A stretch of DNA of 64,000 nucleotides. It comes from Mycobacterium persicum (GTDB lineage: Bacteria; Actinomycetota; Actinomycetes; Mycobacteriales; Mycobacteriaceae). Within the stretch, counting starts at the first letter, position 1. Each line of letters opens with the position of its first letter. A program made the translations under genes and the position numbers. The stretch is taken from positions 32,276 through 96,275 of the forward strand of contig NZ_MVIF01000008.1 in assembly GCF_002086675.1 (NCBI RefSeq), read 5' to 3'. The notes beneath the pieces are model-generated. The model was not told the DNA's origin and ran no database searches. It saw only the letters and a program-made list of their open reading frames with translations. Shown here piece after piece: positions 25,991 through 35,415 of the stretch.

Positions 25991-27646
25991 TCAAGTCTTG
26001 GTGGACTTTTTGGCGACGACCGGCCGCCGGCCGGGCAGCTGCCCGTCGGAGAGCAGTTTGCGCAGCTCCTTCTTGTTGAACTTGCCGACGCTGGTTTTGG
26101 GAACCTCGACGATGTAGGCGTACTCGTCGGGAAGCTGCCACTTGGCGAACTGGGCCTTGAGGTGCTCGTTGAGCGCTTCAGGCGTTGCGGCTTCGGCGGC
26201 GTCGACCACTACGCACGGCAACGGTCGTTCGGTCCAGCGTTCATCAGGCTTGGCGATCACCGCAACCTCGAGCACCGCCGGGTGCGACATCAGCGCGTTC
26301 TCCATCTCTATCGACGAAATCCATTCGCCGCCAGACTTGATCACGTCCTTGGCGCGGTCGGTGATGTGGATATAACCCAGGGGGTCGATTGTCGCGACGT
26401 CTCCGGTGCACAACCAGCCGTCATGGAATTTCTCGAGCCCCGCCTGCCCGTCGAGGTAGTAGCCAGACGCGATCCAGGGGCCCGCGAGCTCCAGCTCGCC
26501 GCTCTGCTCGCCGTCCCATGGCAGCTCGTTTCCGGATGGGTCGACGATCCGGGCCTCGACAAGCGGGCTGATGCGTCCCGTCTTTGATCGATAGCGCCAC
26601 AGCTCCTCGCCGGTCGCACCGGCCGGCGCTTCGGCAACCGCTACCAGCGGACTGGTTTCGGTCATGCCGAAGCCCTGGATGAGCGGCGTGCTGAACGCCT
26701 CTTCAAACCGTTCCATCAGCGATCTCGGCACAGCCGCCCCGCCGCAGACGACCCGTCGCAGTGTCGACAGTGCCGCCGGCTTGTCCTCAGCTTTGCGCAG
26801 CACGTCGCTCCAGATTGTCGGCACCGCAGCGGCATACGTCACACGCTCGGATTCGATCAGCTTCACCAATGGGTCGGCCTGAAGAAAACGGTTCGGCATG
26901 ATCAGCGGCGCGCCGATCATCCCGCAGGTATACGGCAGGCCCCACGCGTTGGCATGGAACATCGGAACGACCGGAAGGACACGATCGCTGGAACGCACGT
27001 CGAGGGTGTCCGTCAGGCACTCGGCCATGGCGTGCAGCACCGTGGAGCGGTGCCCGTAGAGCACGCCCTTCGGGTTGCCGGTGGTGCCGCTGGTGTAACA
27101 CAGGCTGGCCGCAGCCCGGCCGTCGAGCTCGGGATAGTCGTAGCCGTCAGGCTGATCGGAAATCAGCTCCTCATACCGGCAGACGTTGGGAAGGCTTCCG
27201 CTGCTGCCGTCGCCGATGACAATGAACCGCTCGACGCCGCCGATCTCGGGAAGGACCTTCTCGAGCTGCGGAACAAGCGAATCGTCGACGATGATCACCC
27301 GGTCTTCCGCGTGGTTGACGACGTAGGCCAGCTGCTCGTCGGAAAGTCGAATGTTCAACGTGTGCAAGACGACACCCATGCAGGGCACCGCAAGATAAGC
27401 CTCCAAGTGCTGCTGGGTATTCCACGCGAACGTTGCCACCCGGTCGCCGGGCCGCACACCGAAACCATGCAGAGCGTTGGCTAGTCTGTCGGCTCTGCGA
27501 ACCACGTCGCCGTACGTGGTTCGAGTGGTGTTCCCGTCGGCGTCGAGCAGTGTGACGACTTCGATCTGGGAGTTCATGGTGCGCATGCGCCGCATGACGT
27601 GTTGAAGAGTGATCTCGAACTCGTTTTGGACTAGCGATTCCAACAT
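25991..27646 (-). CDS. Acyl-CoA synthetase (FadD/medium- or long-chain type)
   Basis: A 551-residue adenylate-forming ligase. Motifs are CYTSGTTGNPKGVLYGHRS (P-loop), QGFGMTETSP, GWLCTGDVATIDPLGY, ITDRAKDVIKSGGEWIS and the C-terminal catalytic Lys in TSVGKFNKKELR. It activates a carboxylic acid to its CoA ester with ATP. The N-terminus (MLESLVQNEFEITLQHVMRRM) resembles the 3-methylmercaptopropionyl/medium-chain ligase group. The start at 27646 has GGAGGAGAAG about 6 bases upstream; the frame extends upstream without similarity. It is divergent from the PhaZ-like hydrolases. Confidence 0.9.
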   Translation of the reverse strand: MLESLVQNEFEITLQHVMRRMRTMNSQIEVVTLLDADGNTTRTTYGDVVRRADRLANALHGFGVRPGDRVATFAWNTQQHLEAYLAVPCMGVVLHTLNIRLSDEQLAYVVNHAEDRVIIVDDSLVPQLEKVLPEIGGVERFIVIGDGSSGSLPNVCRYEELISDQPDGYDYPELDGRAAASLCYTSGTTGNPKGVLYGHRSTVLHAMAECLTDTLDVRSSDRVLPVVPMFHANAWGLPYTCGMIGAPLIMPNRFLQADPLVKLIESERVTYAAAVPTIWSDVLRKAEDKPAALSTLRRVVCGGAAVPRSLMERFEEAFSTPLIQGFGMTETSPLVAVAEAPAGATGEELWRYRSKTGRISPLVEARIVDPSGNELPWDGEQSGELELAGPWIASGYYLDGQAGLEKFHDGWLCTGDVATIDPLGYIHITDRAKDVIKSGGEWISSIEMENALMSHPAVLEVAVIAKPDERWTERPLPCVVVDAAEAATPEALNEHLKAQFAKWQLPDEYAYIVEVPKTSVGKFNKKELRKLLSDGQLPGRRPVVAKKSTKT

Positions 27647-27827
27647 CGGATTCTTCTCCTCCGGACACAGCGAAGCGGCTCGTCCATGCAAGTCAACGCT
27701 ATGGACCACCTTGCTCGTGGGCGATCTCCCATCCGTAGGAACTGCCTCTCCCGACCGGCTTTCCAGCCCCAAAGTGGCCTCCTCCGGCAGGTAACGTCCG
27801 CGCCGGATGACTTCACAGAGGAGACCA

Positions 27828-28652
27828 ATGAGTACACGCCCAAGTCAGGAGCAGGACTTGGAGACGCGCTTCGTCGACGTCGCCGGCCGCCGAGTGCGGA
27901 TCGCGGTACGAGAAGGCGACGGGAGCCGTCCCCCGCTGCTGCTGTGCAACGGACTCGGGGTGAGACTCGAGGGACTCCAGCCGTTCGTGGACGCGCTGCG
28001 GCCGCAGACGGGTGTGATCCGCTTCGACGTCCCAGGGATCGGGGAGTCGCCGACCCCGTTGCTACCGTATCGGATGTGGGGAATCGCGCGGCTGACAAGC
28101 CATTTGCTCGACGTCCTCGAAGTTCCCCAGGTGGACATTCTCGGCGTCTCCTGGGGAGGAGCTCTGGCACAACAGTTTTCGTTCCAACATCGTCACCGGT
28201 GCCGCAGGCTGATCCTGGTCAGTACCGCTCTGGGTGTGTTGGGAGGTATACCCGGCCCCCCGCGGGTGATCCCGGAAATACTTTCCCGCCGGCGTTTCGA
28301 CGACCCCGAACACGCCCGGCGGATCGCACCGAAAATCTATGGCGGCAAGGCTCGTTCGGAAAAGCAATCAATTCCCATCTTCACGCACATGCGCAATGAC
28401 CGGCGCGGTCTGTTCTACCAGCAGCTCTCAGCGCTGGGCTGGACCAGCCTTCCGTTTGCCCCCCTGATTCGCCAGCCGACGCTGATCCTGACCGGAGACG
28501 ACGATCCGGTCATTCCAGCGGTGAACGGCAGGATGCTGCGCCAGGCGCTGCTGAACTCTGAGCTCAAGATTTTTCACGACGGTCACCTGGGACTGGTGAC
28601 GAGTGCCGACGAGCTCGCCCCTATCGTCGAGGAATTCCTTGATCGGCGATAG
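27828..28652 (+). CDS. Alpha/beta hydrolase, intracellular PHA depolymerase (PhaZ)-like, copy 1
   Basis: A 274-residue alpha/beta hydrolase. The nucleophile is Ser108 in GVSWGG; the acid is in TGDDDPVIP and the His in FHDGHLGLVT (253). The text VIRFDVPGIGESPTPLLPYR, ALAQQFSFQHRHRCRRLIL and KIYGGKA matches, as I recall it, the medium-chain-length polyhydroxyalkanoate depolymerase PhaZ of pseudomonads. It could instead act on another ester in this cluster, since no PHA synthase is in the window. GAGGAG precedes the ATG at 27828. Confidence 0.82.
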   Translation: MSTRPSQEQDLETRFVDVAGRRVRIAVREGDGSRPPLLLCNGLGVRLEGLQPFVDALRPQTGVIRFDVPGIGESPTPLLPYRMWGIARLTSHLLDVLEVPQVDILGVSWGGALAQQFSFQHRHRCRRLILVSTALGVLGGIPGPPRVIPEILSRRRFDDPEHARRIAPKIYGGKARSEKQSIPIFTHMRNDRRGLFYQQLSALGWTSLPFAPLIRQPTLILTGDDDPVIPAVNGRMLRQALLNSELKIFHDGHLGLVTSADELAPIVEEFLDRR

Positions 28653-28685
28653 CGCGCGAATAGTCGCGTTCGGGGTATAGCGGTG
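28649..28685. repeat. 3' part of the hydrolase duplication, copy 1
   Basis: GCGCGAATAGTCGCGTTCGGGGTATAGCGGT after the first hydrolase stop matches CCGCGAATACTCCCCATTCGGGGTATAACGGT at 29588-29624 after the second. The shared end is the trace of a tandem duplication, or a kept regulatory or terminator element. Confidence 0.7.
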
Positions 28686-28765
28686 CAACTTCGGCGACCG
28701 CCAGCCCGATCGACCGACCAACCGGTCGCAATGACCCGTTACCGCAACCCAGCGCAGGGAGAAAA

Positions 28766-29590
28766 ATGATGAATTCCGTTCGCGGCCAGCAAGAGCCGGA
28801 CTTCTCGACGAGCTTCGTCGCCGTCGACGGCCGTCGGCTCCGGGTCGCCGTCCGAGACGGCGACGGTAGCCGCCCACCGTTGCTGCTGTGCAACGGTCTT
28901 GGGGTGAGCCTGGAGGGACTCCAACCCTTCGTCGATGCCCTGCCGCCCCAGACCGGCGTGATCCGCTTCGACGTCCCAGGGGTAGGCGAGTCTGAAACAC
29001 CATCACGGCCGTATCGGATGCGCGTGCCGGCAAAGTTGACGAGCCACCTGCTCGATGCGCTGCAGGTGCCGATCGTCGACGTGCTCGGCGTCTCGTGGGG
29101 AGGAGCGCTGGCACAGCAGTTCGCATTTCAATACGGTCACCGGTGCCGCAGGCTGATCGTGGTCAGTAGCACTATGGGCCCCCCGATTCCAGGCCGGCTG
29201 GGTGTCGTACGCGAAATGCTTACCCGGCGCCGCTTCGACGATCCCGCCCACGCCCGTCAGGTTGCGCCCACGATTTATGGCGGCAAGGCCAGGACGGGAT
29301 CCCCGACACCTGCCATCTTCGAGCACATGCACAACGATCGGCGCGGTCTGTTCTACCAGCAGCTCGCCGCGCTGGGTTGGACAAGCGTTCCGTTCGCCCG
29401 ATCGATCCGGCAGCCGACGCTGATCCTGACGGGTGACGATGACCCGATCATTCCACCGGTGAACGGAAGACTCATGCGCGCACTACTTCCGAACGCAGAG
29501 CTGCACGTCTTCCACGATGGTCATCTCGGGCTGGTGACGAGTGCCGACGAGCTCGCCCCGATCGTCGAGGACTTCCTCGATCGGCCCTAA
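28766..29590 (+). CDS. Alpha/beta hydrolase, PhaZ-like, tandem copy 2
   Basis: A 274-residue paralogue of the preceding gene, nearly collinear with it: the same GVSWGGALAQQF nucleophile elbow, GDDDPIIPPVNGR acid turn and HDGHLGLVTSADELAPIVE end. Differences cluster in the N-terminus and in the lid around residues 135-185, so the substrate may differ. The first 37 bases after the stop are also shared with copy 1, showing that the duplication unit reached past the gene. It is the gene before the reductase-Rieske operon (117-base gap). Confidence 0.82.
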   Translation: MMNSVRGQQEPDFSTSFVAVDGRRLRVAVRDGDGSRPPLLLCNGLGVSLEGLQPFVDALPPQTGVIRFDVPGVGESETPSRPYRMRVPAKLTSHLLDALQVPIVDVLGVSWGGALAQQFAFQYGHRCRRLIVVSSTMGPPIPGRLGVVREMLTRRRFDDPAHARQVAPTIYGGKARTGSPTPAIFEHMHNDRRGLFYQQLAALGWTSVPFARSIRQPTLILTGDDDPIIPPVNGRLMRALLPNAELHVFHDGHLGLVTSADELAPIVEDFLDRP

Positions 29591-29624
29591 CCCGCGAATA
29601 CTCCCCATTCGGGGTATAACGGTC
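29588..29624. repeat. 3' part of the hydrolase duplication, copy 2
   Basis: Matches 28649-28685 after the first copy; the CGCGAATA and TTCGGGGTATA-CGGT blocks are conserved, the middle is not. Confidence 0.7.
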
Positions 29625-29707
29625 CATCCTCCGACGGCTTGTCGCGCAATCTCGCACGTCGCACGCTTCGATGACATGCGGTTAGTGATCGTGTCAAAGG
29701 AGTTCGG

Positions 29708-30682
29708 GTGAGCCAAGTTCCGCAGATGCAGGAGCGCACGGTCGAACTGATCGTCGCCGAACGCGAAGAACTCGCCGACGACGTTGTTGGCCTGGTGCTC
29801 GAAGAGCCGTCCGGTGGCGACCTGCCGGACTGGAATCCCGGCGCGCACATCGATTTGATATTGACCGACTCGCTGGTGCGACAGTACTCGCTGTGTTCGA
29901 GCCCGCTCGACCGGCAGCGATGGAAGGTAGGCGTCCTGCTCGATCCGAACGGCCGCGGCGGATCCAAGCACGTTCATCACGAACTGCACAAGGGCGCCAG
30001 GATCCAAGTTCGCGGTCCCCGCAACCATTTCCCTTTCCAACGGGCGAAGCGATACCAGTTCATCGCCGGAGGCATCGGCATCACACCGATGATGCCGATG
30101 ATCGAGGCGGCGCAAGCGGACGGAGCCGACTGGCACCTGCTGTATGGCGGGCGACAGCGATCATCGATGGCCTTCGTGGATGAACTCTCGAAATACGGTG
30201 AGCGGGTCACGATCTGGCCCCTGAACGAGCAGGGAATGCCCGACCTTGCCGGCGTCCTCGGCAGCCCGCGTGACGACACCCTGGTGTACTGCTGCGGGCC
30301 CGAAGGCTTACTCAGCGCCGTCGAACAGTTCTGCCAGTCCTGGCCGAAAAACGCTTTGCACATCGAACGATTCGCGGCCAAGCCAGATGCGCACACGCCG
30401 TCCGAAGACGCCCTCGACAACTTCCAGGTCGTATGCCAGCGCTCCGGCATCACCGTCGACGTCGGGCCTGGCGAATCAATCCTCGAGGCGATCAAGGCGA
30501 AAGGGGTCAGCATGCTGGCGTCGTGTATGGAAGGCATCTGCGGTACGTGCGAGGTGGCCGTGCTGGAAGGCAGCCCCGATCACCGCGATTCGGTGCTCGA
30601 TGATGACGAAAAGGCCGAGAACGATTGCATGATGATTTGCGTGTCGCGCTCGCTGTCGGAAAAGCTGGTGCTCGACGTATGA
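29708..30682 (+). CDS. Oxygenase reductase: FMN/FAD, NAD(P)H and C-terminal 2Fe-2S (VanB/PDR type)
   Basis: A 324-residue phthalate-dioxygenase-reductase-type flavoprotein. The flavin motif is RQYSLCSS (about 58-65), the nucleotide domain has GGIGITPMMPMI and YCCGPEGLL, and the C-terminal plant-type ferredoxin has the cysteine pattern C-x4-C-x2-C in SCMEGICGTCEVA with the fourth Cys in the MMICVSRS stretch. It passes electrons from NAD(P)H to the Rieske oxygenase encoded next. The start is GTG 29708 with AAAGGAG just upstream. Its ATGA overlap with the oxygenase gene shows coupling. Confidence 0.9.
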   Translation: MSQVPQMQERTVELIVAEREELADDVVGLVLEEPSGGDLPDWNPGAHIDLILTDSLVRQYSLCSSPLDRQRWKVGVLLDPNGRGGSKHVHHELHKGARIQVRGPRNHFPFQRAKRYQFIAGGIGITPMMPMIEAAQADGADWHLLYGGRQRSSMAFVDELSKYGERVTIWPLNEQGMPDLAGVLGSPRDDTLVYCCGPEGLLSAVEQFCQSWPKNALHIERFAAKPDAHTPSEDALDNFQVVCQRSGITVDVGPGESILEAIKAKGVSMLASCMEGICGTCEVAVLEGSPDHRDSVLDDDEKAENDCMMICVSRSLSEKLVLDV

Positions 30683-31725
30683 CCGCGAACTACCCCCGGG
30701 ACTGCTGGTACGTGGCGGCCGTCAGTGACGAGATCGGCAGAGCGCCTGTTGGCCGCCGGCTGCTGGATCGCCGTGTCGTGCTCTACCGGCAAGAGTCAGG
30801 CGAGATCGTTGCGCTGGCCGACCAGTGCGGCCACCGCGGTTATCCGCTGTCCAAGGGACATGTCAAGGGCGACAACATCGAATGTGGTTACCACGGGTTC
30901 CAGTACGACCCGACTGGGGCTTGTGTAAAGGTTCCGTCGCAGCCCCACCCGCCGTACGGAGCGTGCGTTGCGCGTTATCCCGTCCGTGAAGTTGCTCCGT
31001 TCGTGTGGATTTGGCTCGGCGCGCCCGGGCGCTCAGAAGGCCGGCCGCTGCCCGCGCTGCCATGGTTGACCGGGCAGGATTGGGCTTCGTCGGGCACATC
31101 GCTTCGCGTGAACGCCAACTACCTGCTCGTGCACGAGCACTATCTCGACCTGACGCACATCCCGTGGGTGCACCCGCAGGAGACGCCGCCGACCATCGGC
31201 TCGGTGGCCCCCCTCGACGAAATCGAGGTATCCGAGACGTCGGTGACGTTCTCCCGCGGCATGCCTGTGGCGCCGTTGGCCGACTGGGAAGCGGCGGCGA
31301 CGTGCCTGCCGCGTGATCGCGATTACCACCGCCGGCATTACGGCACGTTCATCTCGCCCGCCGTGCTGGTGGAAGGGTGGGATCTCTTCGGTGCCGACGG
31401 CCAGGCTTTCGGGCAGGTCCGGATTCAAGCCGTGACGCCTGAAACGCCGTGCAGTACTCATCTTTTCTGGCAGTTCGCTCGCAACTACAGCCTCGACGAC
31501 GAGCAGGTCGGACAGGGGTTACACGAGGTCTTCGAGCGGGTCATGCGAGTCGACGTCGGCGTCGTCGAGACGATCCAGGACACCGTTGGTGAGGCGGGAG
31601 CCGCGAATGGATTCCGTGTGTCGGCCGACGCGGGAGTCCTGAAAGTGCGCGGCATCGTCGAGTCGATGCTCACCCAGGAGCGCCAGTACCGCTCCCCCAC
31701 CGCCGGGATACCGGCGCAAACATGA
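30679..31725 (+). CDS. Rieske non-haem iron oxygenase, alpha subunit (VanA/PobA-like)
   Basis: A 348-residue oxygenase. The Rieske cluster ligands are Cys50-x-His52 (CGHRGYPLS) and Cys69-x2-His72 (CGYHGFQYD). The mononuclear iron ligands fit His160 and His165 in LDLTHIPWVH, with the electron-bridging Asp157 before them. Such two-component enzymes O-demethylate or hydroxylate aromatic acids, terpenoids or steroid-like substrates. It overlaps the reductase before it and the SDR after it by four bases each, so the three are translated as one unit. Confidence 0.9.
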   Translation: MTANYPRDCWYVAAVSDEIGRAPVGRRLLDRRVVLYRQESGEIVALADQCGHRGYPLSKGHVKGDNIECGYHGFQYDPTGACVKVPSQPHPPYGACVARYPVREVAPFVWIWLGAPGRSEGRPLPALPWLTGQDWASSGTSLRVNANYLLVHEHYLDLTHIPWVHPQETPPTIGSVAPLDEIEVSETSVTFSRGMPVAPLADWEAAATCLPRDRDYHRRHYGTFISPAVLVEGWDLFGADGQAFGQVRIQAVTPETPCSTHLFWQFARNYSLDDEQVGQGLHEVFERVMRVDVGVVETIQDTVGEAGAANGFRVSADAGVLKVRGIVESMLTQERQYRSPTAGIPAQT

Positions 31726-32561
31726 AAGCGATCAGCACCTGCCTGTCGCCGGAACTGCTCAGTGGCACATCCGCTTTCATCACCGGTGGTGGCAGCGGCG
31801 TTAACCTCGGCATCGCGCGCTGCTTCGCACAGGTGGGCGCCGACATCGCGATTTGTGGCCGCACCCGGGAGCGTCTGGAGGCGGCCGCCGAAGAACTCGG
31901 TGAACTCGGGGCAAGAGTGTCGACATCGGTGGCCGACGTCCGCGACTTGGAGGCGATGTCAGCCGCATTTATTAAGGCGCGCAATGATATTGGGCCCATA
32001 TCCAGCGTGGTATGCGGGGCCGCCGGCAACTTCCTGGCTCCCGCGGAGACGATGTCGAGCAATGGATTCCGAACCGTCGTCGACATCGACCTGCTCGGCT
32101 CGTTTCACACGGCGCATGCGGCTTTCGATCAACTCAAGGAAACCCGCGGCAGCCTGCTGTTCATCTCGGCGGGTCAGTCCGACGCGCCGTATCTGTATCA
32201 GGCACACGTCGGCGCCGCCAAGGCGGCGCTCGACAGCCTGGTGCGACACCTCGCCCTGGAGTGGGGTCCGCATGGCATCCGTAGCAACGCCATCGTCCCC
32301 GGTCCGATCGAGGGTACGGAAGGAATGAAACGGCTGGCCGCGCAGGCTGGCCGCCAGGCCTGGACCGACGGCATCGCGTTGGGCCGGTTCGGCACGGCCG
32401 AAGAGGTCGGAGCCATGGCGGTGGTTCTGGCATCGCCGCTGGCGTCATTCGTGACGGGCGCGCGCATCGTGGTGGACGGTGGCCTGGCGTTGTCCGGGTC
32501 GGGCATCTTCAATCACGCGCTCGCGGTGGCGTCGGCAGACCGCACGCCGGCAGGTGATTGA
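31722..32561 (+). CDS. SDR resembling peroxisomal-type 2,4-dienoyl-CoA reductase
   Basis: A 279-residue SDR with FITGGGSGVNLGIA as cofactor motif. The normal Tyr-x-x-x-Lys is changed: the stretch is QAHVGAAKAALDSLVRHLALEWGPHGIRSN, with Val four residues before the Lys. That text, and PGPIEGTEGMKRL after it, follows DECR2, the 2,4-dienoyl-CoA reductase which also lacks the classical Tyr. It should reduce a 2,4-dienoyl-CoA with NADPH, an auxiliary step for unsaturated or dehydrated acyl-CoAs. It is coupled to the Rieske gene, so its natural substrate may be a ring-opened product of that pathway (inference). Confidence 0.82.
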   Translation: MKAISTCLSPELLSGTSAFITGGGSGVNLGIARCFAQVGADIAICGRTRERLEAAAEELGELGARVSTSVADVRDLEAMSAAFIKARNDIGPISSVVCGAAGNFLAPAETMSSNGFRTVVDIDLLGSFHTAHAAFDQLKETRGSLLFISAGQSDAPYLYQAHVGAAKAALDSLVRHLALEWGPHGIRSNAIVPGPIEGTEGMKRLAAQAGRQAWTDGIALGRFGTAEEVGAMAVVLASPLASFVTGARIVVDGGLALSGSGIFNHALAVASADRTPAGD

Positions 32562-32664
32562 TGATGTCGCAATGTGCCTATCGCCATCAGGCACCCCCAA
32601 CGAGAGATGTGCTTCCGCCGTGTGCCGGATCGTCAGGCGAATCGGCCGGTGGCAACCTGCTTTC

Positions 32665-33957
32665 ATGACCAGATTTGCCGAACACCCCCTGATGATCACG
32701 GACCCCGAATTGGACCTAGCCGCCAGGTCATTCTGGGAACAGGACTTCGAGCAACGGGATAAGGCATTCGCGCGATTGCGCACGGAGCAGCCCGTTTCTT
32801 ATAGCCGGCCGTACGAGTCGACATTGCTCCCGCCGGATGAGAACACGCCCGGATTCTGGTCGGTCACGAAAGCCGCGGATTGTCGCCACGTCTCCCGCAG
32901 CAAGGAACTGTTCTGCTCTGGCCTGGGCGTGTTGATGGAGGACATGCCCATAGACGCCATCAGGGCCACAGCGTCGTTTCTGGTGATGGATGGCGAGGAC
33001 CATCGCAGGCTGCGCGGCCTGATCCAGCAGGCCTTCACCGCGCGCAATATCCGGAAATTGGCTGACTGGGTAGCCCAGACCGCACGGGAGCGCTTGGACG
33101 AGATCATCGACCGCGGTGAGGGCGACTTCGCCGATCTGTACGCGAAGTACGTCCCCGGCCGAATCTTCGCTCACTTTTTCGGCGTCGAACGCGACAGTGA
33201 AGAGCAACACGTCATCATGGAGGCGGCCGAGCGGATGCTGGCGTGGGACGACCCGCGGATGGCGCTGGGTCGTGACGCCCTGACCACGCACGTAGAGGAA
33301 GCCATGCGCATTCAGGCTATCGCGCTCGCGCAGGCTCAGAAGTGCCGCAAGGATCCGAAGGACGATCTGATGAGTTGGGTCGCCAACGCGGAGTTCGAGG
33401 GCAAGAAGCTCGACGACCAAGAAATCATGTCGTTTTTCTCGCTGCTGGGTTCGGCCGCCAACGACACCACCCGCCACACCATCGCACACGCGGTGCGGCT
33501 GTTCGCGCAGCACCCGGACCAGCGCGATCTGCTGGTTGAGGACCTTCCCGGCCGGCTGGGCACTGCTGTGGAGGAGGTCGTCCGCTACAGCAGCCCGGTC
33601 ATGCATTTCCGGCGCACCGCCACGGCGGACACGACGATCGGCGACGTTGAGATCAAGAAGGGCGAACACGTCGTGATGTGGTACTGCTCGGCGAACCGCG
33701 ATGCTGAGGCGTTCGAGAATCCGGGCACGTTCGACATCCTTCGCAACCCGAACGATCACCTTGGCTTCGGCGGCGGCGGCCCGCATTTCTGCCTCGGCAA
33801 TACCCTTGCGCGTCAGATGCTTAGCGCGGTCTTCACCGAGATTTATACCCGCATTCCCGATATCACGCTGGCTGGTGAGCCCCAGTTCCAGATCAACAAT
33901 TTCATCCACGGCGTGCACTCGCTGCCGGCGCGCTGGACGCCTCCAACCCGTCGCTGA
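32665..33957 (+). CDS. Cytochrome P450
   Basis: A 430-residue soluble P450. The I-helix motif is GSAANDTT (262-269), the ExxR is Glu304-Arg307 (EEVVR), and the haem loop is FGGGGPHFCLG with Cys376. The N-terminus (DLAARSFWEQDFEQRDKAFARLR) and length fit the group of actinobacterial P450s that act on lipids, sterols or terpenes; I cannot assign a CYP number. The start at 32665 is the first ATG that gives the family's usual lead, 103 bases after the SDR. It presumably needs a ferredoxin encoded elsewhere; none is adjacent. Confidence 0.9.
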   Translation: MTRFAEHPLMITDPELDLAARSFWEQDFEQRDKAFARLRTEQPVSYSRPYESTLLPPDENTPGFWSVTKAADCRHVSRSKELFCSGLGVLMEDMPIDAIRATASFLVMDGEDHRRLRGLIQQAFTARNIRKLADWVAQTARERLDEIIDRGEGDFADLYAKYVPGRIFAHFFGVERDSEEQHVIMEAAERMLAWDDPRMALGRDALTTHVEEAMRIQAIALAQAQKCRKDPKDDLMSWVANAEFEGKKLDDQEIMSFFSLLGSAANDTTRHTIAHAVRLFAQHPDQRDLLVEDLPGRLGTAVEEVVRYSSPVMHFRRTATADTTIGDVEIKKGEHVVMWYCSANRDAEAFENPGTFDILRNPNDHLGFGGGGPHFCLGNTLARQMLSAVFTEIYTRIPDITLAGEPQFQINNFIHGVHSLPARWTPPTRR

Positions 33958-34046
33958 CAATAACCGACAGCAACCGCGCGGCTTTCGGGCTGGCGGGGGG
34001 CGCAAAAGTGCTACGGTCACGTTGTCTATGCGATCTAGGGGCGTAA

Positions 34047-35324
34047 TTGGCTCAGGACCTCGTACACGTCGCAGCTCAGGAGGCCGCCGCGGTCGCGGCA
34101 TCGATTGACGTGGCCGAACTAGCCGAGCGCATCGGCCTGCGCGCGGTGGCGGTGGTCGCAGAACTGCACCAGCCCGAAGACAAGGACCTCGAGCAGTTGA
34201 CGGTCGAGGCCGCATTGCCCAACGTGCAGGCGGTACTGCGCGGGTTCGCTGCCTGCGAGTCGCCGTCGGCGGCACAGGCCCCGGAGGTGACCCTCAACTG
34301 GGTGTCCACCTTGGCGCAGCGAGGCATCAGTGTCGCGGCGATTCCGCGCTGCTATGTGACCGGGTTGGGGTTGTGCGACGCGGCACTACGTGAGGCGGTG
34401 CAGCGGCTGGATGTCCCCGAAAAGGTGAAGTGGCAGTTGGCTAATTCCGCCTCCCGGTACCTGTACGGACTCTGCGAAAAGGTCTGCGGTGACCTCGTCG
34501 ATTATTACCAGCGGGAACGCGAGCTTTGGGTGCGAAGCGCCGACTCGGTTCGCGCGGAACTGGTCCACGCGATGGTGGCGGGGCGTCCAGTTGATCTGCA
34601 TGCGACGAGCGCGGCGCTCGGATACACCCTGGAACGACGACACGTCGCGTTGATGGTGTGGGTTGATCCCCGCTCGCAACACAAACCGTCGCTGCAGGCA
34701 TTGAAAGGTGCCGCCGCCGCGGTCGCGCACAAACTCAAGGGCGTCGAGCTGCTGGTCGTTCCGGCGGGCCCGTCGGTGGTTTGGGCTTGGACGGGCGGCC
34801 CGAACGTGACCGATTCCCCGCCCGGCGCATTGTCGGTCGACTCCCCGCTGCTCGCCTCGGTCGGGGGAATCGGCGACGGGCTGGACGGGTTTATCCAGTC
34901 TCACCGCCAAGCGCGTGACGGCCGCCGCGCGAGCGGTGTGTTTTCCTACGCGGCGGGCACCGTCGCCCGCTACCACGACACGGTGCTGAGCGCTCTGCTG
35001 ACCCAGGATCTGTCGGCCGCGGGGCAGTTCGTCAAAGCAGAGCTTGGCGAGCTGAGTTTGAACACTGAGCGCAGCCGTAGGCTTCGTGCGACACTTGTCG
35101 CCTTCTTCGAGGAGGGGATGAGCTGGTCGAAGACTGCCGAACGGCTGGGCGTGCATCAAAACACCGTGATGTACCGCGTCGAACAGGCGAAGGACCTGCT
35201 CGGCCGTTCGCTAGGCGACCGCCGACTCGAGCTTGAGGTGGCGTTACGCCTGGCTGATGCCAGTGCCAACCTCAGCCCCGGCGGGCTGGCCAGTGCGGGC
35301 CAATCCGACACGCAAACGTCATAG
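34047..35324 (+). CDS. PucR/CdaR-type transcriptional regulator
   Basis: A 425-residue regulator with the same plan as the PucR protein at 16877: a helical N-terminal domain (TLAQRGISVAAIPRCYVTGLG), a middle sensor (LGYTLERRHVALMVWVD), and a C-terminal HTH_30 (LVAFFEEGMSWSKTAERLGVHQNTVMYRVEQAKDLLGRS). A stop codon (TAA 34044) is directly before the TTG at 34047, so this is the earliest start possible; a later start cannot be excluded. It follows the P450 gene by 89 bases on the same strand and probably controls the oxygenase cluster. Confidence 0.85.
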   Translation: MAQDLVHVAAQEAAAVAASIDVAELAERIGLRAVAVVAELHQPEDKDLEQLTVEAALPNVQAVLRGFAACESPSAAQAPEVTLNWVSTLAQRGISVAAIPRCYVTGLGLCDAALREAVQRLDVPEKVKWQLANSASRYLYGLCEKVCGDLVDYYQRERELWVRSADSVRAELVHAMVAGRPVDLHATSAALGYTLERRHVALMVWVDPRSQHKPSLQALKGAAAAVAHKLKGVELLVVPAGPSVVWAWTGGPNVTDSPPGALSVDSPLLASVGGIGDGLDGFIQSHRQARDGRRASGVFSYAAGTVARYHDTVLSALLTQDLSAAGQFVKAELGELSLNTERSRRLRATLVAFFEEGMSWSKTAERLGVHQNTVMYRVEQAKDLLGRSLGDRRLELEVALRLADASANLSPGGLASAGQSDTQTS

Positions 35325-35415
35325 CGCCGCCCTGTGGCCGGCTTCCAGTGCCCAGTTCGAGATTTGGAAGCGGCTTCCATGTTGAAGGGGCGCACGTCGC
35401 CGTAGCTTTGGCCAC

